A stretch of DNA of 64,000 nt, taken from contig OZ026613.1 in NCBI GenBank assembly GCA_964020975.1, forward strand, positions 120,587,685 to 120,651,684. Reading direction: 5' to 3'. This DNA comes from Hermodice carunculata (taxonomy: Eukaryota; Annelida; Polychaeta; Eunicida; Amphinomidae). Shown in pieces: positions 48,431 through 59,383 of this stretch (position 1 is the first letter of the stretch; each line of letters starts with the position of its first letter). The position numbers and the translations under genes were made by a program. The notes beneath the pieces are model-generated. The model was not told the DNA's origin, searched no databases, and saw nothing but the letters and a program-made list of their open reading frames with translations.

Positions 48431-48745
48431 AGTCATTCAAAGCTTGCAGACATCGACAGAAGTATCCACAAATGTTACACATCAAGATCACTTTCACAAA
48501 GCCTGTTCAGGAGGAGCCACCAATGTTCACTGTGCTGTCACTGCTTCCAGGCACCCCACAGACCATGCTGCTTGGGGCTGGTTAACGTCACTCAGTTTTG
48601 TCCAAAGAAACTTTGAGAAGACTAAATTTTGTCAAAGGAAAGTTTGAGAAAACTAAATTTTTTTAAAGGCAAGTATGTGGACAAGGACCTAATTATATGA
48701 GTAGTTTGTGCGTTTGTATTGTCACCTTTGGTGCTATGGTGTCAA

Positions 48746-49182
48746 GTCACTTGCTAATCTCTGACTTCACTGTCCAGGTGTGATTGTCACTTGCTCATCT
48801 CTGACTTCACTGTCCAGGTGTGATTGTCACTTGCTCATCTCTGACTTCACTGTCCAGGTGTGATTGTCCCTTGCTCATCTCTGACTTCACTGTCCAGGTG
48901 TGATTGTCACTTGCTCATCTCTGACTTCACTGTCCAGGTGTGATTGTCCCTTGCTCATCTCTGACTTCACTGTCCAGGTGTGATTGTCACTTGCTCATCT
49001 CTGACTTCACTGTCCAGGTGTGATTGTCCCTTGCTCATCTCTGACTTCACTGTCCAGGTGTGATTGTCACTTGCTCATCTCTGACTTCACTGTCCAGGTG
49101 TGATTGTCACTTGCTCATCTCTGACTTCACTGTCCAGGTGTGATTGTCCCTTGCTCATCTCTGACTTCACTGTCAAGGTTGA
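48746..49182. repeat. Minisatellite, 40-bp unit, about 10.9 copies
   Basis: TTGCTCATCTCTGACTTCAC then TGTCCAGGTGTGATTGTCAC, nearly perfect. One position (GTCAC/GTCCC) marks alternating subtypes, in the order A-A-C-A-C-A-C-A-A-C, consistent with duplication of 80-bp dimers. Confidence 0.96.
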
Positions 49183-49314
49183 TTGTCCTCAGGCCTGACT
49201 GGGCACCAGAGTGGTATATGCCAGTATTATATGATCGTTGACCCAGTGACACCTCTTGGTGTCATCTCTCTGGATGACATCACAGAAGTCCTGAGGCTGC
49301 CATTGTCCCACGTT

Positions 49315-49860
49315 GACACTTTACCACCCACACCAAGACTGGGGCTGAAACTTTACCACCCACACCAAGACTGGGGCTGACACTTTACCGCCCACACCAA
49401 GACTGCGGCTGACACTTTACCGCCCACACCAAGACTGGGGCTGACACTTTACCACCCACACCAAGACTGGGGTTGACACTTTACCACCCACACCAAGACT
49501 GGGGCTGACACTTTACCACCCACACCAAGACTGGGGCTGACACTTTACCACCCACACCAAGACTGGGGTTGACACTTTACCACCCACAGCAAGACTGGGG
49601 CTGACACTTTACCACCCACACCAAGACTGGGGTTGACACTTTACCACCCACAGCAAGACTGGGGCTGACACTTTACCACCCACCCCAAGACTGGGGCTGA
49701 CACTTTACCACCCACACCAAGACTGGGGTTGACACTTTACCACCCACAACAAGACTGGGGTTGACACTTTACCACCCACACCAAGACTGGGGTTAACACT
49801 TTACCACCCACACGAAGACTGGGCTGACACTTTACCACCCACACCAAGACTGGGGCTGCT
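49315..49860. repeat. Minisatellite, 32-bp unit, about 17 copies
   Basis: CACTTTACCACCCACACCAA then GACTGGGGCTGA. Variants (GGGGTTGA, CACAGCAAG, CCGCCCAC) recur in blocks. Each unit has a CCACCCACACC box like Krüppel-like factor sites. Confidence 0.96.
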
Positions 49861-49944
49861 CTGGTCAGAATGCAAACAATAGCTTATTGAATCTGGGTCT
49901 TTCAGTTGCCTCCAAAGCAGACCATATCTCCACTGCACTTCCCT

Positions 49945-50810
49945 TTTTTTTTATAAGTCTGCTGACCAATGGTCACAGAGCTTAAATGCATTATTGGATC
50001 AGTCATGTCCGTCTATCCGTCCATCCGTAAATCTTGGCTTGTGAGCCCAATCCAGTCCACAGTTTTTAAGATAGCCCCGTATTACTTTCAGGGCTTATCA
50101 AGTATACAGAAGTCTAGGTTGACCTCGATATTGGTGGCACTACCTGCACTATTATGTAATATATGGGTCAAATTTTGAAAATCTTGTGACTGCTCTAGCA
50201 TCTTTAATTTTTGATAGATCTTCATGAAATTTAGTGGGATTGTGGAGGAGGTCAAAGTCTAAATTGCTTATGATACTAGTGGTGCCATGTACATGTATAT
50301 ATAATTTGACAAAAATTATGAACCAAAATGTGTTTTAAGATATGAAATTCCATATCTCCAAAAGTAAATGGATCAGACTTACTTAATTTATAGGGTACAT
50401 AGACCAGGTCCAGTGCTAATATATTATAAAAGATCAATGACCTTGCTTATTTTTGTAAGGTCATCAGACTCGTTAAGTTGGAACAGGTGATTTTGTAAGT
50501 GTTGGTTGTAGTTTGAACATCAATGGCAACGACAATAGAGCCTCCAGATCAAAATTGCACTTGAGTACATTGTATATAGAACTCTACTTGGTGACCTACT
50601 TTTTAGGTCACCATGATCCAATAAGTGTGACCTTGACCTATTTTTCAAGGTTATTAAGCACTAAAGAAAAGGAAATTCAATATCTTGATAAAGAATTTAA
50701 GGCAAATGATGCCAAATGTACCACAAATGTGTATCATGTGGAAGTTTGATAGGCATAATATGGCTAACCTTGATTAATTTTTCAAGGTTGTGGACTGAAT
50801 ACATTTCAGA
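49945..50810 (+). repeat. Palindrome-headed GTCYGTCC repeat, family 2, copy 2
   Basis: The head AAGTCTGCTGACCAATGGTCACAGAGCTT-type hairpin (49954-49982), a GTCCGTCTATCCGTCCATCC tract, then the same body as 19556-20100 (GTCCACAGTTTT, CTTTCAGG.CTTA, TGTTTTAAGATATGAAATTCC, TTATAGGGTACATAGACC). It lacks the second body copy seen at 20460-20920. Confidence 0.75.
50590..50612. promoter_or_regulatory. GGTGACCTA/TAGGTCACC palindrome in the family 2 repeat
   Basis: Perfect 9-bp arms with a 5-nt spacer. The counterpart at about 20072-20094 is GGTGACCTACTTTTTGGGTCAC. The AGGTCA halves resemble nuclear-receptor elements. Confidence 0.45.
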
Positions 50811-51244
50811 AAATAATTTTTAGGTGATGGTGGTCAGCAGCCTCTTTCTTTTAATGTATAGTTGCGCTAATAAAATGGTCATCCATCTTTTGAGTGATTG
50901 ACCAATCAAAAAATGATCATTATCATTCAGGCCATTGTTAGCATGTGTTGCCTGCTGCATACTAGTCTGTTGCCATGGTAACCAAAGTAGACCAATCCAA
51001 AACTGTGTCAATTTTCAGTACTAAACTAATGGCCATGTAGCCAAAGGGCAGACGAAGTGAACTGGAAAAACCATGGAGGTTGGTCTGTTTATCAGGCAAG
51101 TTTTATATGTATTTACCATTAGTTACTGGGTGAGAAGTAGGTCAATGTTATAGACCTGTTGGATCTTTGCACATAATCAAGGGCTTTGCCCAATTAAGTT
51201 TTGTATCAGGACCATTTTGGCCCCAGAAGTCTATACTGTGAAGA

Positions 51245-51705
51245 TGGCAGGTTCCATGTCTGTGTGACCCCGGCATGTAGGGTCCATGTCTTTGTGACCC
51301 CGGCATGTAGGGTCCATGTCTGTGTGACCCCGGCATGTAGGGTCATGTCTGTGTGACCCCGGCATGTGGGGTCCATGTCTTTGTGACTGCGGCATGTAGG
51401 GTCCATGTCTGTGTGACCCTGGCATGTGGGGTCCATGTCTGTGTGACCACGGCATGTGGGGCAGGGTTTTCCCCAGTTTTGGAGAGCAGAAAGGTGGTGA
51501 AACTGATGGCAACCTAGACTTTCTTGTTCCAGGACAGATATTGACCAAATGTTCCATAAATATGACTAAAATAACCTACTTTTAATGAAAAAGGAGAAAG
51601 GTGGTGAAGAAAAAATGAAAGGTGGGCCACCTTTGAGCTTATGATGTGGGGAAAACTCTGTAGGGTCCATGTCTGTGTGACCCTGGCATGTGGGGTGGTG
51701 GAGGC
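51245..51705. repeat. Minisatellite, 30-bp unit, about 9 copies, split by a MITE
   Basis: CCATGTCTGTGTGACCCCGG then CATGTAGGGT. The array runs to 51461 and resumes at 51661-51705 after the insertion. Confidence 0.94.
51462..51660. mobile_element. 199-bp MITE inserted in the 30-bp array
   Basis: The left TIR CAGGGTTTTCCCCA and the right TIR (RC) CAGAGTTTTCCCCA differ at one base of 14. Flanks TGGGG (51457-51461) and TAGGG (51661-51665) fit an aged 5-bp duplication; both variants exist in the array units. CAGRG ends suggest hAT kinship. Confidence 0.82.
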
Positions 51706-51938
51706 AGCAAGGAAGCCATAGGTAAGATAACCCTCATATTGTTCCTTGGCACTAAACCCTGCTCACCCTCTCTCCCCATGGGGCTGTTTGGGCCTACTTT
51801 ACTGACGACATCAGGACAGTTTTATGCATTAGATTAAAGTTGTTGATTGTGTTTGCAGTTGGTAGGAACCTTCAACAACTTCCAAAGGTTCAGGTATTTT
51901 GTGGATACAGCATAAAATGTATCCAGACAACAAAATGA

Positions 51939-51980
<42 letters not shown>
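51939..51980. repeat. (GT)n microsatellite
   Basis: About 21 GT units followed by degenerate GTATATGTGTGTG to about 52045. Confidence 0.95.
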
Positions 51981-51983
<3 letters not shown>

Positions 51984-52099
51984 CATATGCACATGTATAA
52001 GTATATATGTGTGTGTGTATGTGTATGTGTGTGTGTGTCTGTGTATATATGGCATTCACTCCACATTCTTCCCCACTGAACTATTCTTTTTAAAGAATG

Positions 52100-52230
52100 G
52101 GTACGTATGTGGCCAAGTGGATATGTGCATTTCCCATTTGAGGGCGGGGGATGGGGGGGGTGGTATGTGATGAGGAGTACTGGTTCAAGACCAGGCTGTC
52201 CCATGGGCAAAACATATATATATAATTAAA
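52100..52230 (+). mobile_element. tRNA-derived SINE, short form
   Basis: A box TGTGGCCAAGTGGATA (about 52109-52124) and B box GGTTCAAGACC (about 52183-52193) with the usual order, ending AAAACATATATATATAATTA as a tail. A G-rich insertion (52143-52160) disrupts any tRNA fold. Confidence 0.55.
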
Positions 52231-53341
52231 ATAGGATTTTGTTTAAAACAATAAATGTTAAAGTGGATTTTCAAACTTCAGTTAAATTATTTTTCTGACA
52301 AAAATTGCATTATGATAACATTTCTTAGAAATAGATATATGAATTGGCTTCCCTTGTTCAAAGGGAAAGGCTGTCTACTAATATTCATGTGTTACCAAGT
52401 TTCAGCCCATGTGAAGCCGATTGATTCAGTTGATCAAATGCAGTTAAGGGACTGCTCTTTCCTATCAGCACATGTGTGCACAGAGGCTACCTTTGAAATA
52501 CACTGCTGCATTGTTGAAAACTAAAACAAAACCAGTGAGGAGACATAATCAATTATACACCTGCATATAAACTAGCCCTTTGGGGAACATGTGGTTAAAC
52601 AGTCTTAACGTATATATATCCAGGAACTGTAATTGTAGAGTGTGGTTTTGGTGGGATAATGATTAAAGGTGGGTTGTGGTTAGTAAGCATATCCCAGTTG
52701 CAGTGTTATGAGTGAGGTATGTGATGAGTGGTGAGGACTCTGCCAGTCCTGCAGTCTGCTGTATGATGGATGCCTTCCCCTGCCAGCATCCATGTACCAG
52801 TTATCATCATATATATATGTTGCTGTAGTGTCTCATTCTTGGTTACCATGGTGATATCTGCTGATGCCAAGCTGTCAGATGGCATGATGTGTAATGACAT
52901 GCACATTGTACGTCTTGGTGTAATCACTCTCTGTAAGATGGACATGTGAAGTGGGCAATTAAGGAAGTATTGATTAACCGCTTATGTGGGCTATTAATGT
53001 GATTACAGTGTTAGTATCAACTTCAAGTGTGTGTGTCCTGTGATGATATCGCTCGCCATACAGCAAGGCAGACTTCACAATGGCTTCAATGACTCTCATC
53101 CAGAATCACTGTTACTGAAAACTCAACTCTGTCAGCATTAAACTTTTCAGCATGTGTATATATAGGTGTGTGTGTAGGGGGGGGGGGGAGCCACCCTTAA
53201 GCTTGTTATTAAGAAGTGGCAACATTCAGTATAGGTGACTTGTCACCACAGTTAAATTGAACACATATACTGACTATTGTAAAAATGTGGCCACAAACAG
53301 GACATGCCAGCAGTGGTTGAGCACCAATGTAAATGTGTATA
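52231..53341. other. No gene seen
   Basis: Unique-looking sequence. GTGTATATATAGGTGTGTGTGTAG and a G10 run near 53155-53190 are the only simple repeats. Confidence 0.5.
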
Positions 53342-53405
53342 CAGTGAAATCTCATTATAACAATATCTAGATAGTTGACATATTCACTTAACGAGGGACT
53401 TGAAA
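53342..53405 (+). mobile_element. Tigger/pogo-like MITE end fragment
   Basis: CAGTGAAATCTCATTATAAC matches the TIR of 40439-40611; no right end was found. Confidence 0.55.
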
Positions 53406-53445
53406 TCAAAATTCCTTTGTTATTTGACCGGACTGTCATGTTCAG

Positions 53446-53988
53446 GTGATGTCACCTATCGATATGGCCAGACTTGGTGCGAGCCTCCAGGGCTTACATC
53501 ACGCCCCCTTCACTGCAAAACACTCTGTTCTTGTCTGTTTGTCCCCTGCTATGACCACACTAGCCATCAAACATTGCTATGAGAACTGCTGTGACACAGT
53601 CCTTTTGCCTGCTGAACACACCACACTAGCCATCAAACATTGCTATGAGAACTGCTGTGACACAGTCCTTTTGCCTGCTGAACACACCACAATAGCCATC
53701 AAACATTGCTATGAGAACTGCTGTGACACAGTCCTTTTGCCTGCTGAACACACCATCCTCCACATATTCTCCACCTCACACTGTACACTGACAGAAACGT
53801 GCTCAAGAGGAGTGATGTGTACCAAGACAGCCTGGTCTTACAATCAGTGTGTATATGTTGCAATCAATCCCACATCTGTCTTTCATCGGGCATTACCTAT
53901 GGACTTTAATGTTGTTAAGTGCTACTGTGGCTCAATAAGGCAGTGGCTGCCCTGTGTGCTGATGGTAGCTAAGTACTGGCCTCAATGA
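53446..53988 (+). other. 180-codon open frame over a 66-bp triplication, doubtful
   Basis: Three 66-bp copies (starting at 53555, 53621 and 53687; 22 codons each, AIKHCYENCCDTVLLPAEHT) keep the frame open, and non-repeat sequence keeps it open on both sides for a further 110 codons or so. That is longer than expected by chance outside repeats, but no domain, signal peptide or promoter is evident. The Cys content is high. Possibly spurious. Confidence 0.2.
53555..53753. repeat. Minisatellite, 66-bp unit, 3 copies
   Basis: CACTAGCCATCAAACATTGC...CTTTTGCCTGCTGAACACAC, copies nearly identical. Confidence 0.95.
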
Positions 53989-54038
53989 GGCAATGGCCTC
54001 CCTGTGCATCCTATGATGAGCATAGTTATCTTTCATGT

Positions 54039-54216
54039 TGATCTTAACCTCTTTTCAAGGTCACAGATCTGCTATTAAAGCTGACTTTGAAGCAAATAAA
54101 ATCTGACTATATCAGACATGCATTGTATTAAAGACCTGGTACAGCATTGCTGGTGTAATGGCACAACTTTTTATGCAGTGTGACTTGTTTGTTGACCTTG
54201 GCCTTTTTCAAGGTCA
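54039..54216. repeat. Fragment of a palindrome-headed repeat body
   Basis: Two inverted half-site motifs, TGATCTTAACCTCTTTTCAAGGTCA-type (54039-54063) and TGACCTTGGCCTTTTTCAAG followed by GTCA (54193-54216), as found in the bodies at 8.7, 19.9, 20.8 and 50.6 kb. Confidence 0.5.
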
Positions 54217-54315
54217 CTGGTACCAGCAGGTCACACAGCCACTGAATGTGACTTTGAAAGATGTATGGTCTCTAACGTATCATATATACATCAAATAAAA
54301 GGTGCCTGCATAATA

Positions 54316-54556
54316 GCTGACTGTGTCCTATCACAATCACTGACTGTGTACAATCACAACAGTGACTGTGTCCAATCACAACAGTGACTGTGTCCTACCA
54401 CACTAACTGTGTCCTACCACACTTACTGTGTCCTATCACAATGCTTAGTGTGTCTTATCATAACACTGACTGTGTCCTGTCTTTTACAATGGCTGACTGT
54501 CCTGTCTGTCACAATCGCTGACTGTGTCCTGTCTGTCACAATCGCTGACTGTCTTC
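54316..54556. repeat. Minisatellite, about 18-27-bp unit, about 11 copies
   Basis: Variants of GACTGTGTCCTATCACAAC. The unit grows on the right side to GTCCTGTCTGTCACAATCGCT. Confidence 0.9.
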
Positions 54557-54659
54557 TTGAGTAACAAAATTAGCTGTTTGTAATTCATGCCAAATGATGA
54601 ACTACTGAAATTGTCAGGTAGGGCCAGGGATGGTACTATGTTGTAGGGGGATTGCAAGA

Positions 54660-55010
54660 AGCTTTGTCCTTATAAAAGATGGTGGTTGTTCTTATAGAGA
54701 GGGAACACTAGGAGAGTTTTTCTGACAGAGAGGGACCATTAGGATGGTTGCTGTTGTAGAGAGGAAGCCATAACATCATGATTGTTCTAAAAGAGGGGAG
54801 ACATTAATATGATTGCTATAAAGAGGGAACTTCTCACTGCTGAGGGAACATTACCATGATTGGAATAAAAAGCCGACTTTATCATTGTTGATCAAAGAGG
54901 GAACCTTATTTATGATTATTCAAATGCAGAGGAAACCTTATTATCAATAGGAAGCATTCTTATGGTAAGTGACTCTGACTATGATTCCTGTAATGAAGGG
55001 ACCATGCAAG
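54660..55010. repeat. Old degenerate array, GAGGGAACATTAG.ATG.TTG
   Basis: Seven or so weak copies of about 40 bp with AGAGGGAACC and ATGATTG motifs; too diverged to give exact borders. Confidence 0.5.
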
Positions 55011-55228
55011 TCAGCTATATGGTTTGTGTAACCAAATCTGGGAACCTTGTGTAAGTATTTTGAAGAGGGCATCATATGTGATGATACACAACTATGCTGG
55101 CTTTGATTTCAGGTCTACAGTTAAATATGTGGCATTTCTCTTCAAACTTTTAGAAGCCCTTCTCTAATTTTAAACCTTGCTTTTGTGTAGCAGAACATTT
55201 TCAATAGGAAAGGTGGCATTTTGGGAAC

Positions 55229-55945
55229 AAACCATGATTTGGTGTGTATGAATGGATGTCAAAGCAATAAAGCAGACCATGGTTTGGTGTGCATGAATGG
55301 CTGTCAAAGCAATAAAGCAGACCATGGTTTGGTGTGTATGAATGGCTGTCAAAGCAATAAAGCAGACCATGGTTTGGTGTGTATGAATGGCTGTCAAAGC
55401 AATAAAGCAGACCATGGTTTGGTGTGTATGAATGGCTGTCAAAGCAATAAAGCAGACCATGGTTTGGTGTGTATGAATGGCTGTCAAAGCAATAAAGCAG
55501 ACCATGGTTTGGTGTGTATGAATGGCTGTCAAAGCAATAAAGCAGACCATGGTTTGGTGTGCATGAATGGCTGTCAAAGCAATAAAGCAGACCATGGTTT
55601 GGTGTGTATGAATGGCTGTCAAAGCAATAAAGCAGACCATGGTTTGGTGTGTATGAATGGCTGTCAAAGCAATAAAGCAGACCATGGTTTGGTGTGCATG
55701 AATGGCAATAAAAGTAATAAAGCAGACAGTGGGTTGGTGTGTTTGAATGGCTGTGACAGTAACAAAGTAAACCGTGGCTTGGTACGCATGAATGGCAGTC
55801 AAAAAACACCAAACCATGGCTCTTTGTGTATGAATGGCGGTCAAAGTAACAGCAAACCATGGCAGTCAAAATAAAAGCAAACCATTGCTTGGTATGTATG
55901 AATGGCAGTCAAAGTAGCAAAGCAAACCATTGCCTGGTATGTGTG
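55229..55945 (+). repeat. 45-bp minisatellite carrying AATAAA and a GT-rich tract in most units
   Basis: About 15 units of AATAAAGCAGACCATGGTTT then GGTGTGTATGAATGGCTGTCAAAGC. AATAAA occurs with exact 45-bp spacing from 55266 to 55716 (11 times). The inner units are almost identical and both edges are diverged. Because 45 is a multiple of three, three frames stay open for over 200 codons (15-residue periodicity on each strand); I treat them as artefacts. Confidence 0.95.
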
Positions 55946-56436
55946 AACAGTGGTTATAAGCACAGGCAAACATTAAATTGAAAACTTCTGTTGTTGACAG
56001 AAAGTATCAGCAGTCTTTAACCAGCTGGGATGTCTAGAGAACTGTAAAAGTCGGTGCATAGATATTACATCATTTTGAATTAATCATTGTGGCACAGAAC
56101 TAAGTAGGTAGAGAACCACAATGGCATGAATGAACATTAATTACTGGGGTATTTACATTGATTGTGGAGCAAAGAAGGACTTAACAGTAATTGCTTCTTC
56201 AAAGAGATGGTATGTGTATAGGATAGCAGATTGCAGCCTGTGATAAATGCCCAGTCTGATCAGTCAGCTTTCTGCGGCAAGAACTGGCTCTGTGGCAGAT
56301 GTGTGATTATGTGTGTACACACAATGCACTGTTAGCTTTCTTTCAGTGCAGTGAGGATACGAACTGTCTCACTGTAGAAATAGGAATAAAATGAAGGGTA
56401 ACAGGAACATGATGCCTTGGCTCGGGAAAGCAGATT
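55946..56436. other. No gene seen
   Basis: Unique-looking sequence between the 45-bp array and the hAT-like element. Confidence 0.5.
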
Positions 56437-58078
56437 CAGGGGTCACATTAAGGATTTTTCAGTATGGGTCCATTGGACCAATCTTTCTCCATTTTCAGGA
56501 AAAATAGTGTGTCCATGAACTGAATCGATGGGTCCAGTCTGAAATTGTGCAAACTGGACTTCATTTGATGTAATTTGATTAATTGATTTTATTTGGTATC
56601 ATTAACATATATCACAATGATAAATAAATAAAACATGCAGGTAACTTAAGCCTAGAAACGAACATAACATAGGGTTTGTATGCTCACGTAGGTAACTCAT
56701 TATTATAAAATTTAAGATTGAATAAAAAGTTACCAATATGCCAACTTGATATAAAAGGGTCTAAAAGTTGTTGACAGTACCAAGGCTGGATTCAATCTAC
56801 CCAGGAACCTGCTATTACGACTAAGTCTATAGCACATCCCTGGTCTACCAAAAATGGTTGTGAATGGGGCGTAACCCCTAGCACGCTGCCACTGTGCCAG
56901 TATCTGGTGTTGTACACCGTGTGCCACCGGACAGTTTTTTAACTCGCTTGCACAACAAGCGGCTTGCGTGATTGAACATGCCTGGGCTCTGTTATTTTTG
57001 TGATTAATTCCATGTGATGAAATTGTCAGAAATTATATGATTTATATTTCTGTGCACTTTCTACTTCAATATACATGTACCTTAAAAATTTGATACCGTA
57101 GGCGGTGTTAAGAGTCTGATCTTAAGTGCGGTCACTTTTTTCACCAAGCAACATGGTAGGCCTACAAGCCGTGCAACACACAAGCGAGTGGACACAGCCT
57201 GTCATGGGCATGCACCCAGGCATGGTTTTCTGCTATACATTTTTCCGGCCTTCAATCATAAATTTGTTTAATTCCTATCTTGTTCTGTCATACAGATTTG
57301 TTCCCTTCAAACATTTCAATGAAATCAAAACAACCAAATTTTGTTTAAAAAAACACCAATAACCACATGACCCATCAGAGACAGTGATGAACAACATCAT
57401 GTTACAGTTACACTGTCAGGCCGGCTAATGCAAAATTTCGCTTCGTCCACGTGTAACCTTGCGATGACTAATCTGCGTATTTTCCTTGCCGTCCGTAATG
57501 AATTTTCACTCGTGCCTTTGTCTGGGTCTAGATTTTTTGCTATGGAAGTCTTCTTGGTGAAAATATGATTTGAAAATTTAACATCTTAGTCCAATAATCT
57601 TTGCGTAATACGACTTGTACCTTCTCAACATTGCGGACATGAGCCAAGCACATGGGGAACAGCGAATTTGATTGGACAGTGAGCGGCACTTGATCAAATC
57701 CACCCAATGAGGAGCCTGGAAGTGCTCTCAGCATTTATAATGAGGTGGAGTGACGTCCATCCGTTCCCATTGTGGCAAATTTTTGGAGGGATACCCCAGG
57801 AATATTTTTTCTTAGCAAATAAGAGAGCTTGTTACATAGAAAGACGAACATCAGAGGATTCCATCTGTATAATAAATAATCATGAGATTGATAATGGTCG
57901 ATACAAAACACCGTGACCGCTTGGGGTAATTTTTGCAGTTGTATCTTTCAAAAATGCACCGCGTTTTTTTTGCGTGCGTCCACGGAGACGCAAAATGACA
58001 ATGTTTTATTAATTTCCAGGCGTCATTTCTTTATTTTTTGCGTCCATGACGCAGGACGCAAGATTAATGTGACCCCTG
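56437..58078. mobile_element. hAT-like DNA element (1.64 kb), non-autonomous
   Basis: The ends CAGGGGTCACATTAA and TTAATGTGACCCCTG are perfect 15-bp TIRs flanked by AGATT on both sides (56432-56436, 58079-58083), a 5-bp target duplication. The interior has no hAT transposase or BED finger. A T-rich right subterminal region has several GACGCA/TGCGTC motifs (57955-58060), the kind of subterminal repeats transposases bind. A retroposon is nested near the left end. Confidence 0.82.
56570..56960 (-). mobile_element. Retroposon 3' end nested in the hAT-like element
   Basis: On the minus strand the sequence ends GATACCAAATAAAATCAATT and then AATCAAATTAC, a polyadenylation-like signal plus simple tail. 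A 65-codon minus frame (56730-56927) lies upstream; I do not recognise it securely. The 5' border is a guess. Confidence 0.4.
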
Positions 58079-58512
58079 AGATTGGCAGAATTCTAAATCT
58101 GAACAGCTGATCTGAACTAAAAATTTAAATGTAGCTGTCTTTCTAAGGTTTACAATGGGATAAAACCTGTGCTTCAGTCAGTAGAGCCTAGGGGGCACCA
58201 CTGCTCAAGAATTGTTATATGTGATTGGTCAAAGAGATGTCAGGTGATCTTTCTGACCTATGGCAGTCTCTGGTGATTCAGGTCCTGAAGGCATATTCCA
58301 TTGGTCCCCACCAAGGCCAGCATTTACTATGCTACCACTGAAGAAATAACCCAGTTTGAAAGGAATTTGAAAAACATGACAAAAGCTTTGGAAAAGGTAA
58401 AATGTGCTGTAGAAATTGTCAAGTAGGTTGTCACACAAAACTGCTGTTTGTAGCATTTGACAACTTAATCACATGTGGAAAACTCTCCAGATCAACAAAG
58501 AATGGTTTGTGT

Positions 58513-58695
<183 letters not shown>

Positions 58696-58968
58696 GTCTT
58701 GGCTCTCAAGCTGCATTGAAAACTTGGAGGGGGATAATAGGAGAGAAAGATAAACTTTATTGCTTCCATATAGAAGTGTACATTGGATTTGAAGGAGTAA
58801 AGTGACACATGTAGGTATAAGACAAAAAAGAAAATTGGTTATGACAATATATTGGAAGATGAGCCCTGTATGCATTCAGAATTGTTGACATGGTTACATC
58901 AGGGATATTCCGAGAGGATAGATCACACAGCCAGTATACACCTGTTCTTATTTGTTGTTTTGTTTTAG

Positions 58969-59029
58969 GTTTGTGGGGCATTGGTGCAGAGACAGCATAT
59001 CACAGAAACAACCTGGCAGCTTATCTCAT
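58969..59029 (+). CDS. Candidate internal exon, 61 nt, unrecognised
   Basis: A strong acceptor (TTCTTATTTGTTGTTTTG then TTTTAG, ending 58968) and a consensus donor (CTCAT|GTAAGTATT, 59030) enclose 61 nt. In the third frame it reads LWGIGAETAYHRNNLAAYL, open throughout and of globular-protein composition. The last 32 nt of the exon and 4 nt of the intron are duplicated 45 bp downstream (59043-59078), but there the donor reads GTAAAC. I do not recognise the protein. This is the best-supported host exon in the window. Confidence 0.4.
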
Positions 59030-59082
59030 GTAAGTATTAACTTATCACAGAAACAACCTGGCAGCTTATCTCATGTAAACTT
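58998..59082. repeat. 45-bp tandem duplication over an exon end
   Basis: TATCACAGAAACAACCTGGC then AGCTTATCTCATGTAA occurs at 58998 and 59043. Confidence 0.92.
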
Positions 59083-59256
59083 GTATCAACTGATCCAATC
59101 ATAGCACGCAGGTTTTTATGATCTCCCCTTTGGTATACAGTAAACATTATTCTCTTCTCCTGTTAAAATTATAGTGGTTTAAGCTTGCACTTTTTTTCAC
59201 ATTGTTCCTAATAAACCTACAGGTATGTCAGAATACTTTTTTCATGCTGTTTTTTG

Positions 59257-59383
59257 TCTCGCCAGCATAAGCTGTTGGTAAGACTAAGCAGTCACTTTCC
59301 GTCCATCCATCCGTCTGTCTGTCCCTGTGTCCGTCCGTCCGTCAACAAAAAACTTCGGAGTGGCTTGAATTATGCTGGCGAGA
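59257..59383. repeat. Short inverted-repeat element with GTCC tract, family 3
   Basis: TCTCGCCAGCATAA (59257-59270) and TTATGCTGGCGAGA (59370-59383) are perfect 14-bp inverted repeats around a CCGTCCATCCATCCGTCTGT tract. It follows the same plan as families 1 and 2 (palindrome, then GTCY/GTCC) with a different palindrome. Confidence 0.75.

Noticed and set aside
53446-53988. Secreted Cys-rich protein with three 22-residue repeats
   Set aside because: No signal peptide, promoter or family; kept only as a doubtful feature.
55170-55874. Three long open frames (217-224 codons) with 15-residue repeats
   Set aside because: The 45-bp unit has no stop in several frames on both strands. No start context, splice sites or known repeat family.
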